64,000 bases of DNA. Source: Rubrivivax sp. (lineage in GTDB: Bacteria; Pseudomonadota; Gammaproteobacteria; Burkholderiales; Burkholderiaceae_C). This document shows, piece by piece, positions 44,285 through 53,600 of the stretch. Positions within the stretch are counted from its first letter, which is position 1. Each line of letters begins with the position of its first letter. Where the stretch lies: contig JAJTDM010000017.1 of the NCBI GenBank assembly GCA_021300575.1, positions 1-64,000 on the forward strand. Direction: 5' to 3'. The position numbers were made by a program, and so were the translations under genes. The notes beneath the pieces are model-generated. The model was not told the origin of the DNA. It ran no database searches and saw only the letters and a list, made by a program, of their open reading frames with translations.

Positions 44285-44833
44285 TCAAAGCGAGGTGGCC
44301 GCTCGCGCGGCTTGGTCGTACATCCCCGACATCGTGCGCAGCAGCCGAGCCAGTTCGCCAATGTCGGCGTTGAGCTCGGTGTCCAAACTCTTGACCAGGC
44401 ACTCCTCACGTACGGCCCGGTACTGCTGCACCAGCGACTCGCCGAGGGCCGTGGGGCTGTAGAAGACCTCCTTACCCTCACGGCTCGCCTGCGCGAGGCC
44501 GGCTCCCACCAGCTTCTTGAGCGAGTAGGCCACCACGTGCGTGTCCTCGTAGTTGAGGACGAAGCAGAGGTCGGCCAGCTTCTTGTTGCGCGCACGGTGG
44601 CAAAGGTGGTGCACCAGCAGCACGTCGGTGATGGTGAGGTCGGGGCATCCAGCGGCGGCCATGCAGCGTACCGCCCAGCGTGAGAAGGCGTTCCAGGCCA
44701 CGATCAGTCCGAACTCAAATTCCGAGAGTTCGACGCTACGCGGCGACACGAGGTGGGACGAGGAGACGATGCCGGGGCTCGCGGGTGCAGGCGAGGCGGA
44801 CTTCGCGGTGGAGGGGACCAGTCTTCGAGGCAT
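44285..44833 (-). CDS. MarR-like winged-helix transcriptional regulator
   Basis: The protein has 182 residues. The winged-helix core runs from about residue 60 to 135: DLTITDVLLVHHLCHRARNK, KLADLCFVLNYEDTHVVAYS, LKKLVGAGLAQASREGKEVF. The first 30 residues are Ser/Pro-rich and may be outside the fold. The gene is divergent from the TRAP operon at 44987 and 11 bp upstream of the racemase-like gene on its own strand. It is thus placed to control both the uptake and the oxoprolinase genes. Confidence 0.8.
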   Translation of the reverse strand: MPRRLVPSTAKSASPAPASPGIVSSSHLVSPRSVELSEFEFGLIVAWNAFSRWAVRCMAAAGCPDLTITDVLLVHHLCHRARNKKLADLCFVLNYEDTHVVAYSLKKLVGAGLAQASREGKEVFYSPTALGESLVQQYRAVREECLVKSLDTELNADIGELARLLRTMSGMYDQAARAATSL

Positions 44834-44864
44834 AAGGGTTTACACCCAATACGTGAATAAAACG

Positions 44865-44894
44865 TTGACAATTTATCTCAATGCTTCGTAGACT
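44865..44894 (+). promoter_or_regulatory. Sigma-70-type promoter for the second TRAP operon
   Basis: TTGACA (44865-44870), an 18-bp spacer and TAGACT (44889-44894) point toward dctP, 93 bp downstream. The -35 is exact. The arms ATAAA (44857-44861) and TTTAT (44872-44876) flank the -35 and could be a site for the divergent MarR-like regulator. A TTGAGA/TATTCA pair on the opposite strand could serve that regulator's own gene. Confidence 0.55.
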
Positions 44895-44986
44895 TCAAGC
44901 CGCTTGAGGCTATTCTTTAAGGGTGCTGCCCCTGGATACACCTCACGCTCGCACCCTTCCCGTCCACACCCATCAAGGAACAGACG

Positions 44987-45955
44987 ATGAAACTGCTGCC
45001 TCGCCTGCTGGCCACAGCCGCACTGTTGGCCATCACCACCGCCCAGGCCCAAACCAAATGGGACCTGCCTGCGGCCTACCCGGCCACCAACTTCCACACC
45101 GTGAACCTGCAGCAGTTTGCAGACGACATTGACAAGGCGTCGAGCGGCAAGCTGAAGATCACCGTCCACGCCAACGCCTCGCTGTTCAAGCTGCCCGAGA
45201 TCAAGCGCGCGGTGCAGGGGGGCCAGGCGCAGATCGGCGAGATCCTGCTGTCCGCCTACCAGAACGAGTGGATCGTCTTCGGCGCTGACGGGTTGCCCTT
45301 CCTGGCGGACAGCTACGACGAAGCAATGAAGCTGTGGCGAGCCCAGAAGCCGCTGCTTGACAAGAAGCTGGGCGAGCAAGGCATGATGGTGCTGTATTCG
45401 GTGGCCTGGCCACCCCAGGGCATCTACACCAAGAAGCCATTGGCCAGCGCTGCCGATCTGAAAGGCGTGAAGTGGCGCGCCTACAGCCCGGCCACCAGCC
45501 GTATTGCCGAACTGGTGGGCGCACAACCCGTGACGGTGCAAGCGGCCGAATTCGCCCAGGCCTTGGCCACTGGCGTGGTGGAAAGCACGATGACCTCGGG
45601 CGCCACGGGCGTGGACAGCAAGCTGTTCGAGCACCTGAAGTTCTACTACGACACCCAGGCTTGGCTGCCCAAGAACGCCGTCATCGTCAACAAGGCCGCC
45701 TTCGACGCCCTCGACGCACCCACCCGGGCAGCGGTGGTGAAGGCTGCCGCTGACGCAGAGGCGCGCGGCTGGGCCGCCAGCCGCAAGGTGAACGTCGATA
45801 CGCTTGAGAGGCTCAAGGCCAACGGCATGCAGGTGTTACCGCCGTCGCCTCAGCTCAAGGCCGACATGGCCAAAGTGGGCGAGACGATGCTGAAGGAGTG
45901 GGTTGACAGGGCGGGCGCTGACGGAAAGGCCCTGCTCGATGCCTACCGCAGGTAA
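44987..45955 (+). CDS. TRAP transporter substrate-binding protein (DctP family)
   Basis: This is the periplasmic binding subunit, 322 residues, complete. The signal peptide KLLPRLLATAALLAITTAQA is cut before QTKWDLP. The mature part has the TRAP binding-protein signatures NFHTVNLQQFADDIDKASSG, then VAWPPQGIYTKKPLASAADL and KGVKWRAYSP with the conserved Arg for a carboxylate ligand. An AAGGAA ribosome site precedes the ATG. The two permease genes follow closely. The adjacent oxoprolinase and racemase-like genes suggest a lactam, hydantoin or amino-acid-derived ligand. Confidence 0.93.
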   Translation: MKLLPRLLATAALLAITTAQAQTKWDLPAAYPATNFHTVNLQQFADDIDKASSGKLKITVHANASLFKLPEIKRAVQGGQAQIGEILLSAYQNEWIVFGADGLPFLADSYDEAMKLWRAQKPLLDKKLGEQGMMVLYSVAWPPQGIYTKKPLASAADLKGVKWRAYSPATSRIAELVGAQPVTVQAAEFAQALATGVVESTMTSGATGVDSKLFEHLKFYYDTQAWLPKNAVIVNKAAFDALDAPTRAAVVKAAADAEARGWAASRKVNVDTLERLKANGMQVLPPSPQLKADMAKVGETMLKEWVDRAGADGKALLDAYRR

Positions 45956-45976
45956 GCCGCGGCGGTGGCACTGACC

Positions 45977-46486
45977 ATGCGCCGCATGCTGGACACCCTG
46001 TACGACAGCGCCGCCTGGCTGGCGGCGCTGTTCATGGTGGGCCTGCTGGCCATGGTGCTGCTGGGTATCGTGAGCCGGCTGTTGCACTTTCACGTGCCCG
46101 GCACGGACGCCTACGCGGGCTACATGATGGCCGGCGCGGGCTTCCTGGCTCTGGCCCATACGCTCAAGCGCGGAGAGCACATCCGCGTGACCTTGCTGCT
46201 GTCCGTGCTGAAAGGGTCGGCGCGCCGCGGCATCGAGGTCTGGGCCCTGGGCGCGGCCGTGCTGCTGGCCGGCCTGTCGGCCTGGTACAGCTGCCGCTTG
46301 AGCTGGCAGTCACACCTGTTCCATGACATCTCCACCTCCAACGACGCCACGCCGCTGTGGATTCCCCAGCTGTCCATGGCCGCGGGCAACGTCATCCTGT
46401 TGATCGCCTTCATCGACGAGTTCGTTTTGGAGCTGCGAGGCCAGCGCCAGCAACCGACCAGCGACGAGTCGCTGCGCAACGAGTAA
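45977..46486 (+). CDS. TRAP transporter small permease (DctQ family)
   Basis: The protein has 169 residues from the ATG at 45977; a GTG at 45965 is an alternative that adds four residues. Four hydrophobic helices are visible (AAWLAALFMVGLLAMVLLGI, and others near residues 50-70, 90-110 and 130-150). GTDAYAGYMMAGAGFLALAH is typical of the family. It lies 21 bp after dctP and 25 bp before dctM. Confidence 0.87.
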   Translation: MRRMLDTLYDSAAWLAALFMVGLLAMVLLGIVSRLLHFHVPGTDAYAGYMMAGAGFLALAHTLKRGEHIRVTLLLSVLKGSARRGIEVWALGAAVLLAGLSAWYSCRLSWQSHLFHDISTSNDATPLWIPQLSMAAGNVILLIAFIDEFVLELRGQRQQPTSDESLRNE

Positions 46487-46511
46487 CCCCTCCTCGCATC
46501 GGCCACGCTCC

Positions 46512-47813
46512 ATGTCAGACATCGGCATCACCCTCGTGCTCGTGGCAGCGCTGTTCCTGATCCTGGGCAGCGGGGTGTGGATCGGGCTGACGCTGACAGG
46601 TGTGGCCTGGATCGGCATGCAGCTGTTCAGCTCACGGCCGGCGGGTGACGCCATGGCGGTGACGATCTGGGGCTCGTCTTCGAGCTGGACGCTCACCGCC
46701 TTGCCCCTGTTCGTCTGGATGGGCGAGATCCTTTTTCGAACGCGCCTGAGCCAGGACATGTTCCGTGGCCTGGCACCGTGGATGCAATCGCTGCCCGGGC
46801 GGCTCCTGCATGTCAACGTGGTGGGGTGCGCCATCTTCGCCGCGGTGTCCGGTTCGAGCGCGGCCACGTGCGCCACCATAGGAAAGATGAGTTTGCCGGA
46901 GCTGAAGGCCCGAGGCTACCCGGACGGCATCTCCATCGGCTCGCTGGCAGGAGCGGGCACGCTGGGCCTGCTGATCCCGCCGTCCATCATCATGATCGTC
47001 TACGGCGTGACGGCCGAGGTGTCGATTGCCCAGCTCTTCATCGCCGGGGTGCTGCCGGGCATCCTGCTGGCTGCTTTGTTCTCGGGCTATCTGATGTTCT
47101 GGGCCTGGCGCAACCCCACGCTGGTGCCGCCGGCAGACACCTCCATGAGCCTGGGCGAGAAGCTGCACGAGTCGCGCCACTTGATCCCTGTGGTGTTGCT
47201 CATCGTCGCAGTGCTCGGCAGCATCTACACCGGCATTGCCACCGCCACCGAGGCGGCGGCCGTGGGCGTGGTGGGTGCACTCGGCATCTCGGCCGCGCAG
47301 GGCTCGCTCAACTGGCAGACCTTCAAGGACTCGCTGCTGGGCGGGACGCGGCTGTACTGCATGATCGCACTCATCCTGGCAGGGGCCGCCTTCCTCACCC
47401 TGAGCATGGGCTACATCGGGCTGCCCCGCCACCTGGCCGAGTGGATCGCCACCCTCGGCCTGAGCAAGTTCGAGCTGCTTATGGTGCTGATGGTGTTCTA
47501 CGTGGTGCTGGGCTGCTTCCTGGACGGCATCTCGATGGTGGTGCTGACCATGGGCGTGATCCTGCCCACGGTGCAGAAGGCCGGCATCGACCCGCTGTGG
47601 TTCGGCATCTTCATCGTCGTCGTCGTGGAGATGGCGCAGATCACCCCGCCCGTGGGCTTCAACCTGTTCGTGATGCAGGGCATGACCAAGCGGGAGATCA
47701 GCTGGATCGCCAAGGTCACCCTGCCCTTCTTCTTGTTGATGATGGCCGCGGTAGGCTTGATCTACCTCGTCCCCGAGATCGTCACCTTCCTGCCGCAGCA
47801 GATGCGGCGTTGA
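46512..47813 (+). CDS. TRAP transporter large permease (DctM family)
   Basis: The protein has 433 residues and about twelve membrane helices. LTALPLFVWMGEILFRTRLS near residue 58, SGSSAATCATIGKM near 115, and ITPPVGFNLFVMQGMTKREI near 380 are DctM hallmarks. It ends the second TRAP operon; no terminator hairpin with a T-run was seen before the secretion ATPase gene 100 bp on. Confidence 0.92.
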   Translation: MSDIGITLVLVAALFLILGSGVWIGLTLTGVAWIGMQLFSSRPAGDAMAVTIWGSSSSWTLTALPLFVWMGEILFRTRLSQDMFRGLAPWMQSLPGRLLHVNVVGCAIFAAVSGSSAATCATIGKMSLPELKARGYPDGISIGSLAGAGTLGLLIPPSIIMIVYGVTAEVSIAQLFIAGVLPGILLAALFSGYLMFWAWRNPTLVPPADTSMSLGEKLHESRHLIPVVLLIVAVLGSIYTGIATATEAAAVGVVGALGISAAQGSLNWQTFKDSLLGGTRLYCMIALILAGAAFLTLSMGYIGLPRHLAEWIATLGLSKFELLMVLMVFYVVLGCFLDGISMVVLTMGVILPTVQKAGIDPLWFGIFIVVVVEMAQITPPVGFNLFVMQGMTKREISWIAKVTLPFFLLMMAAVGLIYLVPEIVTFLPQQMRR

Positions 47814-47913
47814 CTTCCGCAGACCCGCCAGAACCTGAACTCGAAGGCCTCCGGTCCCGCCCGCGACTGAAACTCCCTCGTGGCGTTGCCGGTACAGGGC
47901 TACCATCGACGCT

Positions 47914-50442
47914 GTGACAACGCTTGCCGCCACATCCCCCAATATGGCCGTCTGGCCGGGCATTCCGCAACCGGGTTACCCCAGCGGGGCCACACTGGCC
48001 GCCGAGGAATCATGCGAACTGGTGGGGCCCACGGGCGCGGCCACCCGGGTGAGGCTGGTCGGGTTCGATCCCGGCGCACACACCATCAGCCTGCAGACCC
48101 CGCAGGGCCGAAGTGCCGTGGGCGTGCGCTTCGAACAGTTCCAGCGCCTGGACCTCCTGGAACCCGTGCGGCCCCTGCCTTTGGCCGAGGAGGCCGATGC
48201 CCGCAAGCTCCGCGCGGAGCTCTACTGCGTCACCTACCAGTCTGGACGCCGATCCTTCGGGCTGACCCTGGGCATGGTGGACCAGGCGCAGGGGGTGTAC
48301 CTGTTCGAGCCGATGGACGAACAGGCCGCAGTTCGTCGGGTGTTCATCCCGCGCGAGGCCCTCAAGTCCTTGGACACCGGGCCGCAAGTGCAAGCGCTGA
48401 TGCTTGAGAGCGCGCAGGGCATCGCGCCCGTGCCCGAGATAGCGCAGGACGGCCACGTCTCCGAGCACAATGAAGGCGGCAGCGACGCCAAGGCTTCCCA
48501 GGCTTCCAACGACGCCAAGGACCCGCTCCAAGAGCGGCCTGCGACCACACCCGAGGAGCTGGAAGAGGGCATCGCACGGCAGGCGCGCGCGCCGATCATT
48601 CCGCTGGGCGAGGCGCTGGTGGCGCTGGGACAGATCAGCGCCGAGCAATTGCAGGCCTCCATCGTGAAACAGCGTGCCCACCGCGGCGTGCCCCTGGGTG
48701 AACTGCTGGTGCGCGAGGGCCTGGTGACGCGGCAAGGCTTGCAGGCGGCCCTGGTGCGCAAGATGGGCTACCCCGTCGTGGACTTGAGCAGGTTCCCACC
48801 GGAACCTCAGGCGCTGACCAGGATCGGCAAGTCCCTGGCCACCCGCTTGCGGGCCCTGCCCCTGATGATCCGGCAAGAACGCCTGATCGTGGCCATGGAA
48901 GATCCGGCCCGCGCGAAGGCGCTGGACGAGGTGGAATTCGCCGCTGGCGGCAAGGTCATCCCGGTGCTGGCGATGAGCGGCACGCTCAGCGAGGGCTTGG
49001 AGCGGGGCTACCAGAACCTGGGCTCCGGGTCGCGGCTGTCCCGTTCCGGCGCAGCCCAGCCGAGTACGGACGATGCTGGGGGCTCCAGCGAATTGCTGGC
49101 CTCGCTGGAGCAGAGTTCGGGCGACGAGGCCGCCAATGAGCAGGGGGCCATCGAGCAATCGGACAACTCGCTGGTGCGCCTGATCAACTCCATGATCATG
49201 GAGGCCCAGTCCCAGGGTGTCTCCGACATCCACATCGAGACCCTGCCCGGCACCCAGAAGGTGCAGATCCGCTTCCGGCGCGACGGGGTGCTCAAGCCCT
49301 ACATGCAGTTGCCACACACCTTCCGCAGCGCGCTGCTGGCCCGCATCAAGGTCATGTGCGACCTGGACATCTCCGAGCGGCGCAAGCCGCAAGACGGCAA
49401 GATCGCCATGAACCGGTTCATCAACGGCAGCCGGCTGGAACTGCGCGTGGCCACCATCCCCACCTTCGACGGGCTGGAAGACGCCGTTCTGCGACTGTTG
49501 TCTGCCTCCAAGCTCATTCCCCTGGACGAATTGGGCATGTCGCCAGACAACCTGACCAGGATCAAGGCGGTGGTCCAGCGCCCGCATGGCATGTTCCTGT
49601 GCGTGGGGCCCACAGGCTCGGGCAAGACCACCACATTGCACTCGGCGCTGGGCCTGATCAACGGGCCCGAGCGCAAGATCTGGACAGCTGAGGATCCGAT
49701 CGAAATCACGCAGCCGGGCTTGCGGCAGGTGCAGGTGAACCCCAAGATCGGCTGGACCTTTGACAAGGCGTTGCGTTCATTCCTGCGCGCCGACCCGGAC
49801 GTCATCATGGTGGGCGAAATCCGGGACCAGGAAACCGCCCAGGTGGCGATCGAGTCGTCGCTGACCGGCCACCTGGTGCTGTCAACCCTGCACACCAACA
49901 GCGCACCCGAGACGGTGATTCGCCTGCTGGACATGGGCATGGACCCTTTCAACTTCGGCGACTCGTTGCTGGGCGTGCTGGCGCAGCGCCTGGTTCGGCG
50001 GCTGTGCCCGCATTGCCGCACGGCACGCCCGGCCACGCAACTGGAGATCGAGGAACTGGTGGGGGACTACCTGAACGCCTTCGGTGGAGCCAGCACCCGG
50101 CCGGCCGCCGCGGCTCTGGTGGGTCAGTGGATCCAGCGCTTCGGACACGACAGGGAGAACCTCTCCGTCCGCGACCCGTCAGGCCAAGGCGTCCTGGTGC
50201 ATTACGAGAGCCCGGGCTGCAGCAAGTGCGGCCAGACAGGCTTCCGGGGCCGGGCCGGCATCCACGAGTTGATGATGACCACGCGCGAACTCCGCATGCT
50301 CATCCAGTCGGGCACCCGCACCGATGATCTGCAGAAAGCAGCCCTGGAGTCGGGCATGCGCACCTTGCGCCAGGACGGTATCGAGAAGGTGCTGGCCGGT
50401 GTGACCTCCATCCAGGAGGTGCGGGCCACGACCAGCAGTTGA
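47914..50442 (+). CDS. GspE/PilB-type secretion or pilus assembly ATPase with an MshEN-like domain
   Basis: The protein has 842 residues. After a variable N-terminal region (1-220) an MshEN-like domain (228-345) has two tandem motifs, PLGEALVALGQISAEQL and PLGELLVREGLVTRQGL. In MshE such motifs bind cyclic di-GMP; here Pro replaces the leading Arg. The ATPase has GPTGSGKTTTLHS near 566 (Walker A), RADPDVIMVGEIRD near 630 (Walker B), and zinc-type Cys pairs CPHC near 699 and CSKC near 770. The start is GTG 47914; a TACCAT at 47901 could give a nearly leaderless transcript. It is not next to other secretion genes, so its system (type II secretion or type IV pilus) is not certain. Confidence 0.88.
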   Translation: MTTLAATSPNMAVWPGIPQPGYPSGATLAAEESCELVGPTGAATRVRLVGFDPGAHTISLQTPQGRSAVGVRFEQFQRLDLLEPVRPLPLAEEADARKLRAELYCVTYQSGRRSFGLTLGMVDQAQGVYLFEPMDEQAAVRRVFIPREALKSLDTGPQVQALMLESAQGIAPVPEIAQDGHVSEHNEGGSDAKASQASNDAKDPLQERPATTPEELEEGIARQARAPIIPLGEALVALGQISAEQLQASIVKQRAHRGVPLGELLVREGLVTRQGLQAALVRKMGYPVVDLSRFPPEPQALTRIGKSLATRLRALPLMIRQERLIVAMEDPARAKALDEVEFAAGGKVIPVLAMSGTLSEGLERGYQNLGSGSRLSRSGAAQPSTDDAGGSSELLASLEQSSGDEAANEQGAIEQSDNSLVRLINSMIMEAQSQGVSDIHIETLPGTQKVQIRFRRDGVLKPYMQLPHTFRSALLARIKVMCDLDISERRKPQDGKIAMNRFINGSRLELRVATIPTFDGLEDAVLRLLSASKLIPLDELGMSPDNLTRIKAVVQRPHGMFLCVGPTGSGKTTTLHSALGLINGPERKIWTAEDPIEITQPGLRQVQVNPKIGWTFDKALRSFLRADPDVIMVGEIRDQETAQVAIESSLTGHLVLSTLHTNSAPETVIRLLDMGMDPFNFGDSLLGVLAQRLVRRLCPHCRTARPATQLEIEELVGDYLNAFGGASTRPAAAALVGQWIQRFGHDRENLSVRDPSGQGVLVHYESPGCSKCGQTGFRGRAGIHELMMTTRELRMLIQSGTRTDDLQKAALESGMRTLRQDGIEKVLAGVTSIQEVRATTSS

Positions 50443-50483
50443 GCTTGGCCGGGGACCAGAGCGTGAGGGCCCCTGTGCGCGCT

Positions 50484-51278
50484 TCAGCGCGCGCAGGCCG
50501 CTGACACGGCGCGGGCGGTCAGCACCGGAATCATTGCGGCGCGGTAGGCCGCGCTGGCGTGCAGGTCGCTGAGCAATCCTTGTGCCGAGACAGCGCAAGA
50601 CTTCGCCGCCCCGGCAGCGAATTGCCGCCCAAGCGCCGCCTCAATCTCGGCGACCCTGAAGACGCAGTCCTTCGCACCGGTGACTGCCACACGCACCCCG
50701 TCCCCCCCCTGCGCCACAAACACGCCGACCAGCGCGAAACGCGAGGCGGGCTGCTTGAACTTGACGTAGGCCGCCCGCAGCGGCAGCGGAAAGGTGACCG
50801 CGGTGATGAGTTCGCCGGGCTCCAGTGCCGTGCCGTACAAACCCGTGAAGAAGGCATCTCCCGCAATCGAACGCGAAGAGGTGTGCACGGTAGCGCCCAG
50901 GCCGAGAACAGCGGCCGGGTAGCAAGCGGCGGGATCGGCATTGGCCAGCGCACCACCCAGCGTGCCCATGGACCGCACCATCGGATCGCCAATGCCGGCA
51001 GCCAGCTCGGCCAGCGCCGGCAGATGCTCCTGCACCAGGGGCGAATGCGCGACCTGTGAATGGCGGACCATGGCACCGATGGTGAGCCCGTCATGGTCGC
51101 AGGCGATCGTGTCCAGGCCAGGAACCGCCCGCAGATCCACCAGCCGTTCCGAGGCCGACATCCTGAGCTTCATGGCCTGCACCAGGCTCTGCCCGCCAGC
51201 CAGGTAGCGGCTGTCGCCTTGGCACGCGGCCAGCGCCGCGCTCTGGGACAGGGGGAGGTGGTACTCGAAGGGGTACAT
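50484..51278 (-). CDS. FAD-binding subunit of a molybdenum hydroxylase (CoxM type), orphan
   Basis: The protein has 264 residues. The two FAD motifs are YLAGGQSLVQAMKLRM near residue 25 and DPMVRSMGTLGGALANADPA near 100, as in CO dehydrogenase M subunits. It would pass electrons from an iron-sulfur subunit to a quinone or cytochrome. No S or L subunit is adjacent; the only ones in the window are at 3825-6463, about 44 kb away. The ATG at 51278 (MYPFEYHLP) is chosen over an upstream TTG. Confidence 0.85.
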   Translation of the reverse strand: MYPFEYHLPLSQSAALAACQGDSRYLAGGQSLVQAMKLRMSASERLVDLRAVPGLDTIACDHDGLTIGAMVRHSQVAHSPLVQEHLPALAELAAGIGDPMVRSMGTLGGALANADPAACYPAAVLGLGATVHTSSRSIAGDAFFTGLYGTALEPGELITAVTFPLPLRAAYVKFKQPASRFALVGVFVAQGGDGVRVAVTGAKDCVFRVAEIEAALGRQFAAGAAKSCAVSAQGLLSDLHASAAYRAAMIPVLTARAVSAACAR

Positions 51279-51403
51279 GGGCAATGCTCAGCAGACAGAC
51301 ATCGAACAGCCCGCATCATCGCTCAGGATGCCGGGGACGTCAGCATGCGGGCAGGCCCCCCGCCCGGACAGACAACGAAACACGCTGCGTCGCAGCGCCT
51401 GGG

Positions 51404-52645
51404 TCACAGCGCGCAGGATCGGAATCCGCAGAACAGATCGTCCCGCAGGTCCTCCACGAAGCGCCTCGCCTTGACGTGGGCCGCACGCCGCACCGTCCAG
51501 GCCGAGGCCCCCCGCAGCACGCGGTGCCCGGCCGCTGGCCGAAAGGCACCAAAGCCGGCGACGTGCTGCGCATCACCGCCGGGGTAAGGCTTCGCTGCGC
51601 CCAGCATCCACTCATGGACATCCCCCCACACGAAGCCGCGCGTGCGCGCCGTCAGGGCGGCCAGTTCCCACTCCGCCTCCGTGGGCAAACGGCGGCCTGC
51701 CCAGCGGCACCAGGCGTTGGCCTCGTGCCAGGTGAGGTGCGTCGCCGGCAAAGCCGGGTCTGAGCGGCACAGCCGCCCCCAGCGCTCCAGAACGACTGCA
51801 CCGCGCAACTGTTCAACGCCTCGCGGGCTGCGGCGCCCTGCCTCCACCACCCACTGCCAGCCCTCGGCAGTCCACCATCCGGGCTCGTCGTAGCCGCCGT
51901 CCTGCACGAACTCGGCGTAGCGGGCCCAACTCACCACCTGCGCATCGATCTCGCTCTCCGGCACCTGCACCTCATGCCCCCAGCGCTCGTTCGGTGGCAC
52001 GAGCCCCCCCGGCGCAGAGCCCAGTTGCACGCGGCCGGCCGGCATCCACAGCGCATGCCTCTGGGCTCGCATGGGGGGCGCTTGGGGACCCAACTCGGGG
52101 GCGTCGGGCGAAAGGCCCAGCCACTGTGCCGCGACAGCCAGACGCTCAGCCAGCCGGTCCTCATGCAGCAACACCAAGCGAAACGCGTGCAGACCCTCGT
52201 CGGTAGCGGGCGCCGACCCCAGGATGTCCAGGGTCACCTCCAGCGTATCGGTCAGGTACTGACGCACCTCGTTCGCTGTGGGGCCCAGACCATCGCGCCA
52301 GTCAGGCTGCAGGGCAGGAGAAAACCATGCATCGGCGCGGGAGTCGATGGACGGCAGGCGCGGTGCGGCCTCCTCAGCCGCCTCGCCACGCATGCGGTGA
52401 ACGTGGCGAGAAGTCCAGTACTCCTGGAACCAGGCCGCGTGGCCTACCCATCGCAGCGGCACGGCGGCATGTCCACGCCCACCCAGCAGACACCCTTTCG
52501 CCTCGAACGCCGAAAGCCACCGCAGAGTGCGGTTGCGCGAATCCATGAGCATCAAGGACAGATCGTCTCGCCCGGCATGCCGCGCAGCTTGGGGGTTGTC
52601 TACCGGACCTGCCGAGACCAGAAAGGCGGCGGGGGACATGGTCAT
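51404..52645 (-). CDS. EgtB/SenA-like nonheme iron enzyme (DinB-like plus FGE-sulfatase domains)
   Basis: The protein has 413 residues. The N-terminal four-helix part has GHAAWFQEYWTSRHVHR near residue 68 and LLHEDRLAERLAVAAQ near 160. The C-terminal formylglycine-generating-enzyme-like domain has THLTWHEANAWCRWAGRRLP, then TEAEWELAALTA, GDVHEW and VLRGASAW, ending DDLFCGFRSCAL. This layout is that of EgtB and of the selenoneine synthase SenA, which join histidine betaine to a sulfur or selenium donor. EgtB enzymes bind iron by three His, two of them in an H-x3-H pattern. Here the second is Leu (HEDRL), so activity is doubtful or altered. folE2 lies upstream; no senB or selD homologue is adjacent. 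Confidence 0.72.
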   Translation of the reverse strand: MTMSPAAFLVSAGPVDNPQAARHAGRDDLSLMLMDSRNRTLRWLSAFEAKGCLLGGRGHAAVPLRWVGHAAWFQEYWTSRHVHRMRGEAAEEAAPRLPSIDSRADAWFSPALQPDWRDGLGPTANEVRQYLTDTLEVTLDILGSAPATDEGLHAFRLVLLHEDRLAERLAVAAQWLGLSPDAPELGPQAPPMRAQRHALWMPAGRVQLGSAPGGLVPPNERWGHEVQVPESEIDAQVVSWARYAEFVQDGGYDEPGWWTAEGWQWVVEAGRRSPRGVEQLRGAVVLERWGRLCRSDPALPATHLTWHEANAWCRWAGRRLPTEAEWELAALTARTRGFVWGDVHEWMLGAAKPYPGGDAQHVAGFGAFRPAAGHRVLRGASAWTVRRAAHVKARRFVEDLRDDLFCGFRSCAL

Positions 52646-52676
52646 TGCGATCCACCCCGTCCAGCGTCAAGCCTGA

Positions 52677-53468
52677 TCAGGCCCGCTCGATTCGGGCGTA
52701 GGCGCTGTGGTTGTGGATGGACTCGAAGTTCTCCACGTCCACCGCATAGCGCCCCACCCGGGCATCCGCGTCCAGGCGCAAGGCGACGTCGCGCACCAGG
52801 TCTTCGACGAACTTGGGGTTTTCGTAGGCCCGCTCGGTGATCCACTTCTCGTCAGCCCGCTTGAGCATGGGCCAGATCTCACTGGAGGCCGAGTCTTCGG
52901 CAAAACGCACCAACTCGTGCCACTCGATGGGCTGCAGGGGCTCGACCTGCACCGTGACGAGGGAGCGCTGGTTGTGCGCCCCGTAATCGGAAATCTCCTT
53001 GGAGCAAGGGCACAGACTCTTGACCGGCACACCCACCTGCATCGTCACGGTGGTGACGCCCTGGCGTGTTTGCGACACCCAGCGGCCCTGGTAATCCAGC
53101 AGGCTGGACACCCCCGAGACCGGCGCGCGTTTGCGCAGGAAGAAACTGAACTCGGCCTCGATGCGGCCCTCCGTGGCGTCCAGCAGCTGCAGCATCGCGG
53201 CGTGGCGCTCGCGCAGGGTGCTCAGATCCAGCGCGACATCCAGACCGTCCAGCCAGGCCACAAAGCGCGACATGTGCGTGCCCTTGCGCTCGGCCGGCAA
53301 GGCCACGTCCAGGCTCCAGCGCGCCGCGGTGGACTGCACAGCACCGGCGACGCGCACTTGCAGGGGGTAGCGCACATCCTTCACCCCCACGCGCTGGATG
53401 GCCAGCCGACGCTCGTCGCGCGAGCTCTGAGTGTCGGGGATGTGCAGTGCGTCGGTCAGATTTGTCAT
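52677..53468 (-). CDS. folE2: GTP cyclohydrolase FolE2 (type IB)
   Basis: FolE2 makes dihydroneopterin triphosphate from GTP, the first step of folate synthesis, with less dependence on zinc than FolE1. The protein has 264 residues. LCPCSKEISDYGAHNQRSLV near residue 165 holds the catalytic Cys and His, and NPKFVEDLVRDVALRL near 225 is typical. The start MTNLTDALHIPDTQ was chosen, although the frame is open 42 bp further upstream. No Zur-like AT-rich palindrome was seen upstream, where a small CACCAA/TTGGTG hairpin occurs near 53500. dxs lies 130 bp upstream on the same strand. Confidence 0.93.
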   Translation of the reverse strand: MTNLTDALHIPDTQSSRDERRLAIQRVGVKDVRYPLQVRVAGAVQSTAARWSLDVALPAERKGTHMSRFVAWLDGLDVALDLSTLRERHAAMLQLLDATEGRIEAEFSFFLRKRAPVSGVSSLLDYQGRWVSQTRQGVTTVTMQVGVPVKSLCPCSKEISDYGAHNQRSLVTVQVEPLQPIEWHELVRFAEDSASSEIWPMLKRADEKWITERAYENPKFVEDLVRDVALRLDADARVGRYAVDVENFESIHNHSAYARIERA

Positions 53469-53600
53469 CGAGTCGAGAGCATGACACCAAATCGCGGTTG
53501 GTGCCGTCACTCGGGTGTTAGGCGGCGTGCAGCCGATTTGAATTCCCCGTCTGAATTCCCTGCCTGAATGCGCTGGCGAAATCGCCTGCCGGGGCAGTGC

